From assembly GCF_042219825.1 (NCBI RefSeq), contig NZ_JBHJHQ010000002.1:434001-498000 (forward strand): a stretch of 64,000 nt of DNA, written 5' to 3'. Below, one piece after another: positions 45,997 through 55,323 of the stretch. The notes under the pieces were generated by a model. The model did no database searches and was not told the DNA's origin. It saw only the letters and a program-made list of their open reading frames with translations. This stretch comes from JBHJHP01 sp042219825. Lineage in GTDB: Bacteria; Bacteroidota; Bacteroidia; Bacteroidales; UBA5342. A program made the translations under genes and the position numbers. The first letter of the stretch is position 1, and every line of letters begins with the position of its first letter.

Positions 45997-47265
45997 ATGA
46001 AAAAAGCCAAACAAATTGATGATGCTTATCAAATAGCAAAGGAGAAGTATGCCGAAATTGGCGTTGATACCGAGCAGGTATTAAAAGATATGGACAAGCT
46101 AGCTATAAGCCTCCACTGCTGGCAAACCGATGATGTAGGTGGTTTTGAAACTCCTGATGCAACATTGTCTGGTGGTGGGATCCAAACTACAGGTAACTAT
46201 CCTGGTAAAGCAAAATCGGTTGCTGATGTTCGTCAGGACCTTGAAAAGGTAATGTCATTACTTCCGGGAAAACAGCGTGTAAATCTACATGCAATTTATG
46301 GCGAGTTTCAGGGCGAAATTGTTGACCGTGACCAGATTGAATTAAAGCACTTTCAAGGCTGGATAGATTGGTGTAAAGAACAGGGAATTGGAATGGATTT
46401 TAATGGAACTTTCTTTGCGCATCCCAAAGCTGCAGAAGGATTTACACTGTCCAGTAAAGATGAAGAAATCCGTCAGTTTTGGGTTGAACATTTAAAACGT
46501 TGCCGTGCAATTTCGGCAGAAGCCGGAAAGCAACTGGGAACTCCTTGTGTACACAATACCTGGGTGCCGGACGGATCAAAAGATACACCGATTGACAGAA
46601 ACGGATATCGTACATTGTTACAAAAGTCATTGGATGAAGGTATGGCTACAAAATATCCGAAAGAACACATGAAAGATGCCGTTGAAAGTAAAACTTTTGG
46701 TATAGGCCTTGAGTCAATGACTGTTGGTTCCAATGAGTTCTATGTTGGCTATGCCGTAAAGAATAACATTTTGATGTGTATTGATAATGGTCACTACCAT
46801 CCAACAGAAATTGCAGGTGATAAAATTTCGGCTGTTCTTCAGTATGTTGACGGATTGTTGCTACACGTAACCCGTCCTGTGCGTTGGGACTCTGACCACG
46901 TTGTAACACTTAATGAAGAGATTCAGCTAATTGCATCAGAAATTGTGCGTAATGATTTTATGAGCCGTGTAAATGTTGGTCTCGATTTCTTCGATGCATC
47001 GATCAACCGTATTGGTGCGTATGTAACCGGTACGCGTGCGGCACAAAAAGCATTCTTAATTGCCATGTTGGAACCAACTAAAGATTTGGTAGCGCTTGAA
47101 GAAGCCGGTAAAAATTTCGAACGTTTAGCTGTGTTGGAAGAATTAAAAACTATGCCTTTCGCTGCTGTTTGGGATTTTTATTGTCTGAAGGAAGGTGTAC
47201 CGACAGGAATGGATTATATCGGTGAAATACAGAAATACGAAAAAGAAGTTTTAAGTAAACGATAA
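45997..47265 (+). CDS. rhaA: L-rhamnose isomerase
   Basis: 422 residues, matching the RhaA family (~419). It converts L-rhamnose to L-rhamnulose with a divalent metal. Recognised segments are LAISLHCWQTDDVGGFE, GGGIQTTGNYPGKA, the barrel residues GMDFNGTFFAHPKA and HNTWVPDGSKD, LESMTVGSNEFY, CIDNGHYHPTE and RPVRWDSDHVV, which include the metal-binding Glu/Asp/His set. It is third in the operon and followed by a hairpin that may reduce transcription into the kinase gene. Confidence 0.95.
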   Translation: MKKAKQIDDAYQIAKEKYAEIGVDTEQVLKDMDKLAISLHCWQTDDVGGFETPDATLSGGGIQTTGNYPGKAKSVADVRQDLEKVMSLLPGKQRVNLHAIYGEFQGEIVDRDQIELKHFQGWIDWCKEQGIGMDFNGTFFAHPKAAEGFTLSSKDEEIRQFWVEHLKRCRAISAEAGKQLGTPCVHNTWVPDGSKDTPIDRNGYRTLLQKSLDEGMATKYPKEHMKDAVESKTFGIGLESMTVGSNEFYVGYAVKNNILMCIDNGHYHPTEIAGDKISAVLQYVDGLLLHVTRPVRWDSDHVVTLNEEIQLIASEIVRNDFMSRVNVGLDFFDASINRIGAYVTGTRAAQKAFLIAMLEPTKDLVALEEAGKNFERLAVLEELKTMPFAAVWDFYCLKEGVPTGMDYIGEIQKYEKEVLSKR

Positions 47266-47269
47266 TAAG

Positions 47270-47296
47270 AAAATCCCCTGGTTCCCGGGGGATTTT
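47270..47296 (+). terminator. Intra-operon hairpin after rhaA
   Basis: AAAATCCCC / GGGGATTTT arms with a nine-base loop and trailing T. It lies 5 bases after the isomerase stop and 23 before the kinase start. It is either a terminator that is partly read through or a processing or stabilising hairpin. Confidence 0.7.
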
Positions 47297-47318
47297 TACG
47301 TTATAATTAACCGCATAT

Positions 47319-48686
47319 ATGATGGAGGTAATTGTTGTATTTGACATCGGGAAAACCAATAAAAAAGTTCTGCTCTTTGATAAGCAGCTTAAATTGGTTT
47401 TTCAGCAGGAGCATAAATTTAATTGCATCACCGATGATGAAGATTTCGAATGTGATGATATTGAAAAAATTGAATCCTGGATGAAAGACACATTAACCAG
47501 CCTTAATAAAAAATACGAAGTTAAAGCAGTCAATTTTTCTACCTATGGTGCTACCCTCATGTATCTTAATAACGAAGGGAAGCGCTTAACGCCTGCTTAC
47601 AATTATTTAAAACCAATGCCGGAAGGCATTACCGGTCCTTTATACGAATCGTATGGAGGTGTTGCGGAATTCAGTCGTAGAACAGCCTCTCCGGCTTTAG
47701 ATATGCTGAATTCCGGTTTGCAGGCACTTTGGTTGAAGAAAACAAAACCTGAGATATTTAAGCAGGTTGAATATATCCTTCATTTTCCGCAGTATCTGTG
47801 CCATACATTAACGGGTAAGGTATTTTCTGAATATACATCCATTGGTTGTCACACTGCTCTTTGGGACTATGACAACATGAAGTACCATCAGTGGTGTGTG
47901 GATGAGGAACTTAAACTGCCTGAACCCGTTGCAAATGAGACGCTGGTTGATGCAGAATTAAACGGTTTAAACTACAAGTGCGGAATTGGAATTCATGACA
48001 GTTCTGCGTCTCTGGCACCATATATTCTGGCTTCAAAAGAAAAGTTTGTGCTGATTTCAACCGGAACATGGTGCATCAACATGAATCCATTTAATTTTGA
48101 GCCATTAACCATGGATCAACTTGAAAGTGATTGCCTGAGCTTTATGAGTATTAACCGGCAGCCAGTCAAGTCTTCGAGGTTATTTATGGGACATATTCAC
48201 GATGTGAATACAGAGCGTTTGAATGCATATTTCGAAGTTGATCCAAACCGTTATAAAACCGTTTGCTGTGATCAGGATGTGCTGGATGAGCTGGATCATA
48301 AGTTTGGTCACAAGAGGCATTTTTTCAAAGAAGGTGTTCCGTCTGATTTTACAGATATTGAGGCCGATCTACAGGTTTTTGATTCTTTTGAAGAGGCATA
48401 TCATAAATTAATGCTGGATTTAACAGATGTAGAGTGTGAAGCACTTAGTCTGGTTCTTACCGATGAGGTTAAAAACATCTACGTATCAGGAGGGTTTGCC
48501 CGCAATGAGATTTATGTAAGGCAGATGGCAACAACATTTCCCGATAAAACAGTATATACTTCAGAGATCGATAACTCATCAGCACTTGGTGCTGCCCTGG
48601 TGGTCTGGAATGCAATTTCAGATGATTTACCGTCACTGGACCTTGGGTTAAAAAGATGGGAGGGATTTGCCATAACCACAAAGTAA
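47319..48686 (+). CDS. rhaB: FGGY-family sugar kinase, probable rhamnulokinase
   Basis: 455 residues. FGGY fold: N-terminal phosphate motif VFDIGKTNKKVLLFD, middle ATP region LISTGTWCINMNPF, and C-terminal VSGGFARNEIYVRQMA. The family transfers phosphate from ATP to a sugar or polyol. Its place directly after rhaA makes L-rhamnulose the likely substrate, giving L-rhamnulose 1-phosphate for the aldolase encoded next. The sequence alone would also fit other FGGY kinases; the symbol rests on context. Confidence 0.85.
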   Translation: MMEVIVVFDIGKTNKKVLLFDKQLKLVFQQEHKFNCITDDEDFECDDIEKIESWMKDTLTSLNKKYEVKAVNFSTYGATLMYLNNEGKRLTPAYNYLKPMPEGITGPLYESYGGVAEFSRRTASPALDMLNSGLQALWLKKTKPEIFKQVEYILHFPQYLCHTLTGKVFSEYTSIGCHTALWDYDNMKYHQWCVDEELKLPEPVANETLVDAELNGLNYKCGIGIHDSSASLAPYILASKEKFVLISTGTWCINMNPFNFEPLTMDQLESDCLSFMSINRQPVKSSRLFMGHIHDVNTERLNAYFEVDPNRYKTVCCDQDVLDELDHKFGHKRHFFKEGVPSDFTDIEADLQVFDSFEEAYHKLMLDLTDVECEALSLVLTDEVKNIYVSGGFARNEIYVRQMATTFPDKTVYTSEIDNSSALGAALVVWNAISDDLPSLDLGLKRWEGFAITTK

Positions 48687-48724
48687 TTATCTGTTTCATG
48701 TAACGGGAATTACTATATGAATTT

Positions 48725-48756
48725 ATTGACTGGTAATGGTATAAGATGTAAATTTG
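48725..48756 (+). promoter_or_regulatory. Candidate promoter before the aldolase gene
   Basis: ATTG (48725-48728), 20 bases, TAAATTTG (48749-48756): the same layout as the rhaT promoter. The aldolase could thus be transcribed independently of the hairpin after rhaA. The rhaT-region motif ATGTAAACAATAA recurs at 48812-48824. Confidence 0.55.
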
Positions 48757-48836
48757 AACGTTGTGTAAATGCTTTAGCATTAAAGCACATTGACCGGAAT
48801 TAGCCCCGATTATGTAAACAATAAAAACCGTGTAAC

Positions 48837-50132
48837 ATGGAAGCTCTGGAAACCAGATTTATGCATCCCCGCGATCAGATCATTTTGGTGATCAGCCGTA
48901 TATATAATCGTGGTATGACAACCACGTCGGGTGGGAATATTTCGATAATGGATGATAACGGTGACATGTGGGTAACTCCATCTGCCATAGATAAAGGATC
49001 TTTACGTCCTTCGGATATCATCTGTGTAAAACAGACTGGCGAGATCATCGGAAAGCATAAGCCATCATCGGAATATCCATTCCATAAAGCCATATATGAG
49101 ATCAGAAAGGATATTAAATCGGTGGTCCATGCTCATCCGCCGGGGCTTGTTTCATTTAGCATTGTACGACAGATCCCAAATACAAATGTAATTCCCCAGG
49201 CTAAACATGTATGTGGACCTATTGGGTTTGCGCCATATGCATTACCGGGAAGTGAAGCATTAGGAGAAAGTATTGCCGATGTATTTGCAAAAGGTCATAA
49301 TTCGGTCATCATGGAAAACCATGGTGTTGTGGTTGGTGGAAGCAATCTTATAGATGCATTTGAGCGTTTCGAAGCTATGGAGTTCTGCTCCAGGACATTA
49401 ATTAATGCCAAATCAATAGGTGACCCAAGATATTTGTCTGATAAGGACATCGAAGCTTTCGATTCACAGATTCCGGTACTGCTACCTGAACTGGATCATG
49501 TGAGCTATCCCTCTGATGAAAGATTCGTCCGTGACGAAATTGTAAGGATTGTACGGCGTGCTTGCAAGCAGGGCTTAATGATCAGTACATACGGAACAGT
49601 TTCTGTTCGTTGGCGCAGTAATGATTTTCTGATAACGCCAACCAACGTGAACCGATGGGATATTGAGCGAAAAGATATTGTACAGATAAAAGACGGAAAG
49701 CGTGAGCCGGGAAAAATTCCAAGTCGTTCGGTTTGGTTGCACCAGGAAATTTATAAACGTAATCCGAATATCAACTCAATCATACTTACACAATCACCCT
49801 ATTTAATGGCATTCGGTGTAACCGGAAATAAATTCGATGTGCGAACCATTCCGGAGAGTTGGATATTCTTACAGGATGTGCCCAGTGTGCCCTTTGGTTC
49901 ACATTTTAAAGGTAATGAAACTATTCTGAACCTGATTTCGGGTAAAACACCGGCAGTGATCATCGAGAACGATTCTGTGCTTGTGACCGGTGATAAATTA
50001 TTGAATACCTTTGACCGCCTGGAGGTGGCAGAATTCAGTGCCAAATCGCTTACGTTGGGTGCTCCGCTAGGTGAAATGCACCCAATAAATGATGACCAGG
50101 TGGAGGATCTGCGGAAGAAGTTCCTGAGTTGA
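48837..50132 (+). CDS. Tandem class II aldolase, probable rhamnulose-1-phosphate aldolase
   Basis: 431 residues with two copies of the class II aldolase/adducin fold. The first (~10-200) has the zinc ligands His98 and His100 (VHAHPPG) and His162 (MENHGVV), plus TTTSGGNIS. The second (~230-420) keeps the fold (MISTYGTVSVRW, ITPTNVNRW) but reads TQSPYLMAFG and IENDSVLV where the histidines should be, so it cannot bind zinc in the same way. Aldolases of this class split rhamnulose 1-phosphate into dihydroxyacetone phosphate and L-lactaldehyde; position at the end of the rhamnose cluster supports that. No lactaldehyde reductase gene follows. Confidence 0.85.
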   Translation: MEALETRFMHPRDQIILVISRIYNRGMTTTSGGNISIMDDNGDMWVTPSAIDKGSLRPSDIICVKQTGEIIGKHKPSSEYPFHKAIYEIRKDIKSVVHAHPPGLVSFSIVRQIPNTNVIPQAKHVCGPIGFAPYALPGSEALGESIADVFAKGHNSVIMENHGVVVGGSNLIDAFERFEAMEFCSRTLINAKSIGDPRYLSDKDIEAFDSQIPVLLPELDHVSYPSDERFVRDEIVRIVRRACKQGLMISTYGTVSVRWRSNDFLITPTNVNRWDIERKDIVQIKDGKREPGKIPSRSVWLHQEIYKRNPNINSIILTQSPYLMAFGVTGNKFDVRTIPESWIFLQDVPSVPFGSHFKGNETILNLISGKTPAVIIENDSVLVTGDKLLNTFDRLEVAEFSAKSLTLGAPLGEMHPINDDQVEDLRKKFLS

Positions 50133-50225
50133 GGAGTATTATTTTAGTCAGAATGGGAAGCTGCTCTAATTCAGGATGGCTTTTATAATACTTTGGAATA
50201 ATTAATTCTGTTTACATAAATTTAT

Positions 50226-50233
50226 TAATTTTG
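50226..50233 (+). promoter_or_regulatory. Candidate -7 box before the 50.3 kb gene
   Basis: TAATTTTG matches TAnnTTTG 33 bases before the ATG; no well-spaced -33 box is clear. Confidence 0.35.
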
Positions 50234-50266
50234 GGCCACTGAATAAGCTCATATAATACTTCAATT

Positions 50267-50647
50267 ATGCAGGAAAATTCAACATACTCGGTTGAATACA
50301 AGGTAAAAAACAAAATCTTTTATAAAAGATATTCCGGTACTGTCCAACTTGAAAATATTTTTGAATCGTGGCAGAATATTTTCAGAAAAGGCCTGATTCC
50401 TGAAGATGTTACAGGTTTCATTCTGGATTATCGTTCGGCTCATTTGAAAATTAATCTGAATGAATATCATCAGATTCCTGAATTTTACAAAGACAATCTG
50501 GAATTTTTTTATGAAAAAAAAATAGCAATTCTTACCAATAATCCCCATGATGTTGTAGTAACTACGTTGGTAAAAACCATGGATGACGGTTATCAGTCAA
50601 AACCATTTTCCACAGAAGAAGCTGCACTGAAGTGGATTTTTGAATAA
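50267..50647 (+). CDS. SpoIIAA/STAS-like small protein
   Basis: 126 residues, no signal peptide. The pattern of strands and helices resembles STAS/SpoIIAA-like proteins, with an N-terminal antiparallel pair (YSVEYKVKNKIFYKRYSG). The end LTNNPHDVVVTTLV...FSTEEAALKWIFE is shared with the gene at 57416-57787 (VSNDPHDVVFSTLL...FSTHEAALHWMHA). The two are clear paralogues 7 kb apart. Function unknown. Confidence 0.75.
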   Translation: MQENSTYSVEYKVKNKIFYKRYSGTVQLENIFESWQNIFRKGLIPEDVTGFILDYRSAHLKINLNEYHQIPEFYKDNLEFFYEKKIAILTNNPHDVVVTTLVKTMDDGYQSKPFSTEEAALKWIFE

Positions 50648-50761
50648 ACACGATTTAAATTTTCGGGTACCTTCAACTTAAATCTTATTAAATTTCTTTT
50701 GCATTGTTAAGTCATTGAATTTAGACATTCGTTGTGTTAAAAACGTTAAATGATTTATTGC

Positions 50762-50803
50762 GCAACTAAAAAGTTGCATATATTTGCAACTGAATGGTTG
50801 CAA
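50762..50803. promoter_or_regulatory. ArsR-type operator and promoter
   Basis: Two inverted repeats of GCAACT: GCAACTAAAAAGTTGC (50762-50777) and TTGCAACTGAATGGTTGCAA (50784-50803). Between and overlapping them lies TATATTTG (50779-50786), a -7 box. A repressor bound here would block transcription. Start of transcription should be near 50793, so translation must begin downstream, at 50816. Confidence 0.7.
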
Positions 50804-50815
50804 ATATATGTTATT

Positions 50816-51142
50816 ATGAAACGTGATATTTTTCAGGCACTATCAGATCCAACACGGAGAGCAATTCTTATTCTTCTGGCTACGCAGACTATGACACCTA
50901 ATGCGCTTGCAGAGCAGTTTGACATGACACGGCAGGCTGTATCAAAGCATATCCGTTATCTTGATGAATGTGATGTATTAAAACAGGATAAAAAGGGACG
51001 CGAGATTTACTACCACTTCAAACCAGAGAAATTAAGTGAAGTTGAAACATGGTTAGGTCAGATTAAAAATATCTGGAATGACAGGTTTAATCAACTGGAT
51101 GAAGTATTAACAGATTTAAAATCAAAACAAAATGAAAAGTAG
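50816..51142 (+). CDS. ArsR-family winged-helix repressor
   Basis: 108 residues from the ATG at 50816 (MKRDIFQALSDPTRRAILILL). A longer frame begins at 50750, but that start lies upstream of the promoter and operator. The DNA-binding region reads NALAEQFDMTRQAVSKHIRYLDE, a textbook ArsR recognition helix. No metal-binding cysteines are visible, as in the ArsR group paired with SRPBCC proteins. Its gene overlaps the SRPBCC gene by 11 bases, and the operator suggests autoregulation. Confidence 0.9.
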   Translation: MKRDIFQALSDPTRRAILILLATQTMTPNALAEQFDMTRQAVSKHIRYLDECDVLKQDKKGREIYYHFKPEKLSEVETWLGQIKNIWNDRFNQLDEVLTDLKSKQNEK

Positions 51143-51629
51143 TCTCTTATTAAATTTTTCCGTAGACAAGGAAAACAAGCAAATTTTGGTTAACAGGGAG
51201 TTTGACGCCGGCATCGAACTAGTATGGTCAGCATGGACTGAAAGTGAACTTCTGGACAAGTGGTGGGCGCCAAAACCCTGGAAAGTCACTACAAAAAAGA
51301 TGGATTTCAGAGTTGGAGGATTTTGGTTGTATGCGATGATGGGACCGGATGGTGAGGAAAATTATTCAAGGTCTGACTTCAGTTCAATACGTTCCTTGGA
51401 AAATTTCTCCTCCAATGTTGCATTTTGTGATTCTGAAGGAAATGTTGAAGAATCTGCACCGCGTTCAAAATGGTATGTGGATTTTACTTCGAATGGAGAA
51501 AGAACCATAGTGAGAGTTTTATTAACCTTTGACGAATTAAATGATCTTGAAATGATGGTTAATATGGGATTCAGGGAAGGATTCCTTTCTGCATTTGAAA
51601 ATCTTGATGAGATTTTTGAGAATAATTAA
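51132..51629 (+). CDS. SRPBCC (AHSA1-like) protein
   Basis: 165 residues of the START/Bet v 1-like SRPBCC fold, AHSA1 branch: VNREFDAGIELVWSAWTES, LDKWWAPKPWK, and the C-terminal helix GFREGFLSAFENLDEIF. These proteins bind hydrophobic ligands in a cavity. It is cotranscribed with the ArsR repressor, a frequent pair in which the ArsR protein controls the SRPBCC gene. Ligand unknown. Confidence 0.88.
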   Translation: MKSSLLLNFSVDKENKQILVNREFDAGIELVWSAWTESELLDKWWAPKPWKVTTKKMDFRVGGFWLYAMMGPDGEENYSRSDFSSIRSLENFSSNVAFCDSEGNVEESAPRSKWYVDFTSNGERTIVRVLLTFDELNDLEMMVNMGFREGFLSAFENLDEIFENN

Positions 51630-51641
51630 AACATTATACCA

Positions 51642-51690
51642 ACTCCGGTTCAGTTAAATAACAATGAACCGGAGTCTCTTTAATATTTTC
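51642..51690 (+). terminator. Terminator after the ArsR-SRPBCC pair
   Basis: ACTCCGGTTCA / TGAACCGGAGT (11-base arms, 12-base loop), then CTCTTTAATATTTTC. 12 bases after the stop. Confidence 0.75.
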
Positions 51691-51818
51691 ACCTATGCCT
51701 ATGGATTTATTATTGAAGACTTTCATATAAAATGATTAATTTTATTCGGTTGCTGATTTGTTTCACATTTATAATCGGCATATCGTTTAAATTTTTCATG
51801 AATTCATAACAATACAGT

Positions 51819-52517
51819 ATGATGAATAATCATGTACTTATTACAGGAGGAAATAAGGGAATTGGTCTGGTGACCACAAAACTTTTTCTGGATGCAGGAT
51901 ATCGCGTTACGATTGTGGCGCGCGATTTTTCAGGATTAAAAGAACAGGTAAACTGCACACATGTGGCTTTTGATTTGCGTGAAACAGATAAGATTAAAGG
52001 TTTAATTGAAGGTATTGATCCGGTAGATGTGCTTATCAACAATGCGGGCATAATGAATACGGTAAGTTATAGCGCTTATCCCGAAACACTTAAAGACGAT
52101 CTGCTAAAAGTGAACATTGAGGCGCCTGTGGAATTGATGAACAGTGTTGCCGGAAATATGATAAAAAACGGAAGTGGCAGAATCGTTAATGTGGCTTCCA
52201 TTGCCGGTCATATTGGCCATCCTGATATCTGGTACGGTGTTTCTAAAGCAGGTCTGATTAATGTGACAAAAAGTTATGCTAAAGAACTTGGTAAGCATGG
52301 TATTCTTATTAATTCGGTAGCTCCTGCCATTGTGGAAACAGAAATGAAAAACAGCATTCCTGAAAGCCGTCAGAAAGCATTTCTTGGCAACGTATATTCA
52401 GGCAGATTTGCGCAACCGGAAGAAGTGGCAAAAGTTATTTTCTGGCTGGGAACGGAAAGCCCGGAATACGTAAACGGCCATTGTATTGACATCAACAACG
52501 GAGCATTTCCCAGATAA
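51819..52517 (+). CDS. Short-chain dehydrogenase/reductase
   Basis: 232 residues. Rossmann motif TGGNKGIG (residues ~9-16), NNAG at ~75-78, and catalytic YGVSK with an upstream Ser (NVASIAG). The NVASIAGH...YGVSKAGL layout is that of FabG-like classical SDRs. It uses NAD(P)H for an unknown carbonyl or hydroxyl substrate. Only 17 bases separate it from the secreted glycosidase-like gene, so the two may be cotranscribed and share a carbohydrate-related role. Confidence 0.88.
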   Translation: MMNNHVLITGGNKGIGLVTTKLFLDAGYRVTIVARDFSGLKEQVNCTHVAFDLRETDKIKGLIEGIDPVDVLINNAGIMNTVSYSAYPETLKDDLLKVNIEAPVELMNSVAGNMIKNGSGRIVNVASIAGHIGHPDIWYGVSKAGLINVTKSYAKELGKHGILINSVAPAIVETEMKNSIPESRQKAFLGNVYSGRFAQPEEVAKVIFWLGTESPEYVNGHCIDINNGAFPR

Positions 52518-52534
52518 TAATTGAAGCATTTCCA

Positions 52535-54178
52535 ATGAAAAGATTCTTATCTCTTATAATACTTTGTTCATTCACAGGCATTTTATTTGCTGCAGAGCAG
52601 GTCAGCCTTTTCCGTATGTTCGAAACCCGGGTTATTAATCGTACAAAATATGAGAACAAGTTTACGGACGTGGAGCTGAACGTAATCTTCAGATCGCCTT
52701 CTGGAGAGATTAAAAACTTTTGGGGTTTTTACGATGGTGATGGTAAGGGAGGCGGTAATTTTAACGTAGGAAATATCTGGAAGATCCGGTTCATACCAAA
52801 TGAAACTGGAGAATGGACTTATGAATACAGTTGGTCTGACAGCACCAAAGGAGGTAAGGGATCTTTTGAATGTATCGCTGAAAATGCCGGCAAAGGTATA
52901 TTGAAACCCTATACAAATAATCCACACTGGTTCGCATATAACGGAACCGATCCGGTCTGGCTCAAATCATATTATGAAACAGGTCATGGCTCAATTGCAC
53001 AGGACTTTGGATGGATTGTGGAAAATGTGTATCAGAAACTTAAGGACAATGGATATAATCATGTTCAGGTAAACTGGTTATTATCGTTGTGCTGTTTCGG
53101 GCAGTATTATCACGATGGCCCTGAGCCGGAAACACAGGATCTCGAGTTGTATCGCGAAGGAGAACTCTATGAAAGCATGAATCTTAAGGTCTGGCATTTG
53201 ATGGAAAAGCATCTGGCCTGGTTCAATAACAATGATATTGGTGTTCATATGTTTCTGGGTGTGGATGGCAGTAAAAATGACGGTCCGTCATGGGTAGACC
53301 TTACAAGTCAGCAAAAAGATTTCTTTGTAAAATATATGGTGGCACGGCTTGCTCCCTTTGCGAATCTGGCAGGCTGGAATTATGTATGGGAAGTTCCGGG
53401 TGACAGGGAGGATCAGGAACTGGGATTTGCCAGGCTCATACAACGATACGACATTTTTAAGCATCTGGCAACGTATGAAGATGAGTTCCCGCGTGAAAAT
53501 CATTATGATTTGCCTGAATATACCTTTGCAGCGGTGGAGAATCATGAGATTGCTGCACCGGATAAAGATATGGAACGGCATCTGTGGAAGGAACCATGGA
53601 CACATCATATGGCATGTTTACTGGGATACAGGGATAAACCGGTTTATATGATTGAAGGGAATGTGCTTTGGCGACGTTTCTGGCAGGAAAGAACACATGC
53701 AACCCAGGACGATTTGCGGCGCTCGGCCTGGGCTTGTGCAACGGCTGGTGCATCTTTTACATGGAACGGGCATGCCGGTGAATATGAATTGGTAGCGAGT
53801 GGACCTGAAGGTCTTCCGTTTAGTGACGATAATCCATACAGGCTTTCAGAAAAATATATTTCCATCCTGAGCCGGACCATGCTCGAAGATGTTAAATTTT
53901 ACCGGATGGAGCCACACGATGAATTGTTATCCCGCCATCCTGCGTTGCGTGTTTATGCATTGGCCGAACCGGGACAACAGTATCTGGTATTTGACCCTGA
54001 TGGTGTATCTTTTGCGCTTAACATCGAACCGGGGAATTATGCGGACAATTTGTGGCTCAATGCCGAATCGGGAGAAAAAATAAAACTGGATTTAATCACT
54101 GTTGTGGAAAATGAACCACCTGTTGAATTCATGGCACCGGATCATGCTTCAGACTGGGTATTGATCTTAAAAAAATGA
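52535..54178 (+). CDS. Secreted DUF5060-type glycoside-hydrolase-like protein
   Basis: 547 residues with signal peptide (MKRFLSLIILCSFTGILFAA). Residues ~25-110 match the DUF5060 beta-sandwich (LNVIFRSPSGEIKNFWGFYDG, VRFIPNETGEWTYEYSW-like). A TIM-barrel glycosidase-like domain follows. Two candidate catalytic glutamates stand in the right order: WNYVWEVPGDRED (~280-285) and VYMIEGNVLW (~371). The C-terminus is a small beta domain (QYLVFDPDGVSFALNIEPGNY). Related proteins act on plant or algal polysaccharide side chains. Substrate is not evident, although the rhamnose cluster lies upstream. Confidence 0.82.
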   Translation: MKRFLSLIILCSFTGILFAAEQVSLFRMFETRVINRTKYENKFTDVELNVIFRSPSGEIKNFWGFYDGDGKGGGNFNVGNIWKIRFIPNETGEWTYEYSWSDSTKGGKGSFECIAENAGKGILKPYTNNPHWFAYNGTDPVWLKSYYETGHGSIAQDFGWIVENVYQKLKDNGYNHVQVNWLLSLCCFGQYYHDGPEPETQDLELYREGELYESMNLKVWHLMEKHLAWFNNNDIGVHMFLGVDGSKNDGPSWVDLTSQQKDFFVKYMVARLAPFANLAGWNYVWEVPGDREDQELGFARLIQRYDIFKHLATYEDEFPRENHYDLPEYTFAAVENHEIAAPDKDMERHLWKEPWTHHMACLLGYRDKPVYMIEGNVLWRRFWQERTHATQDDLRRSAWACATAGASFTWNGHAGEYELVASGPEGLPFSDDNPYRLSEKYISILSRTMLEDVKFYRMEPHDELLSRHPALRVYALAEPGQQYLVFDPDGVSFALNIEPGNYADNLWLNAESGEKIKLDLITVVENEPPVEFMAPDHASDWVLILKK

Positions 54179-54269
54179 CGCAATGCGGAGAAAATTTAAA
54201 ACAGTTGGCATCATTCATCTGTTAAACAGGCAGACGACGGGACGGGAATAACAGATACAGAAAAGTTTT

Positions 54270-55166
54270 ATGGCACATCAGCATACACATTCACACGCAC
54301 ATCAAAATAATCACGGTAAAGCCTTTGCGATTGGAATTGGACTGAACATAGCATTTGTTGCTGTGGAGGTTATTTATGGACTGATCGCAAATTCATCGGC
54401 TTTGTTGGCAGATGCCGGCCACAATACCAGCGATGTGCTGAGCCTTGTATTTGCATGGGTTGCCGCCCGTTTGGCAACCATGAAGCCCAAAGGAAAATAT
54501 ACCTATGGATTACGTAAAACAACGATTCTTGTCTCTATTCTGAATGCGCTATTGTTGTTTGTAGCTGTGGGCCTGATTGCCTGGGATGCCTTCCGTAAAT
54601 TCAGTAATCCTGAACCCGTAGCTGGTTCTCAGGTAATGATAGTAGCCGGCATTGGCGTATTTATAAATACGGCAACCGCACTGTTGTTCATGAAAGGACA
54701 GAAAGATGATCTGAACATAAAAGGTGCATTTTTGCATATGGCAGCTGATGCAGGTGTGTCGTTGGGTGTGGTGGTTGCAGGTCTGCTTATTAATCTCACA
54801 GGAAAGTTATGGATCGATCCTGTCACCAGTTGTGTCATTATCGTGGTCATATTGTTGGGAACCTGGAAACTGTTCACAGACTCCATTGATCTTGCACTCG
54901 ATGCGGTACCCAAACAAATTAATCTTGAAAATGTAAGGAACTTCCTTTTGGGTAAAAAGGGGGTTCGCGACGTGCATGATTTGCACATCTGGGCCATGAG
55001 TACAACGCAGATTGCCCTGACGGTTCACCTTATTATGCCTGAGGGCTATAAAGATGATTTTATCAGTGAATTGCAACATGAGCTCTCGCATGAATTCGGG
55101 ATCGGACATACCACATTTCAAATTGAAAGCAGTCAGTTGCAGAGTGAATGCAGAAATAACTGTTGA
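54270..55166 (+). CDS. Cation diffusion facilitator (Zn/Co/Cd exporter)
   Basis: 298 residues. A His-rich N-terminus (HQHTHSHAHQNNHG) precedes six helices. The metal site is formed by HNTSD (His51, Asp55) in the second helix and HMAAD in the fifth, the CzcD/ZitB pattern for zinc. The cytoplasmic C-terminal domain (GVRDVHDLHIWAMSTTQIALTVH) is typical. It exports divalent cations from the cytoplasm in exchange for protons. It is a single gene. Confidence 0.93.
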   Translation: MAHQHTHSHAHQNNHGKAFAIGIGLNIAFVAVEVIYGLIANSSALLADAGHNTSDVLSLVFAWVAARLATMKPKGKYTYGLRKTTILVSILNALLLFVAVGLIAWDAFRKFSNPEPVAGSQVMIVAGIGVFINTATALLFMKGQKDDLNIKGAFLHMAADAGVSLGVVVAGLLINLTGKLWIDPVTSCVIIVVILLGTWKLFTDSIDLALDAVPKQINLENVRNFLLGKKGVRDVHDLHIWAMSTTQIALTVHLIMPEGYKDDFISELQHELSHEFGIGHTTFQIESSQLQSECRNNC

Positions 55167-55323
55167 ATTCATAATTAAAACCGAAGCCTGAGTGCATTGC
55201 CGGGGTTCAGACTTAAACTATGATATAAGTGAATCAGTTCTTTTGTGATCCTGCAAATACAACCTTATGTAACCTGAAAACAACTATAAGTAGCGGAAAT
55301 ACAACTAAAGGTAAAGGGAATTT

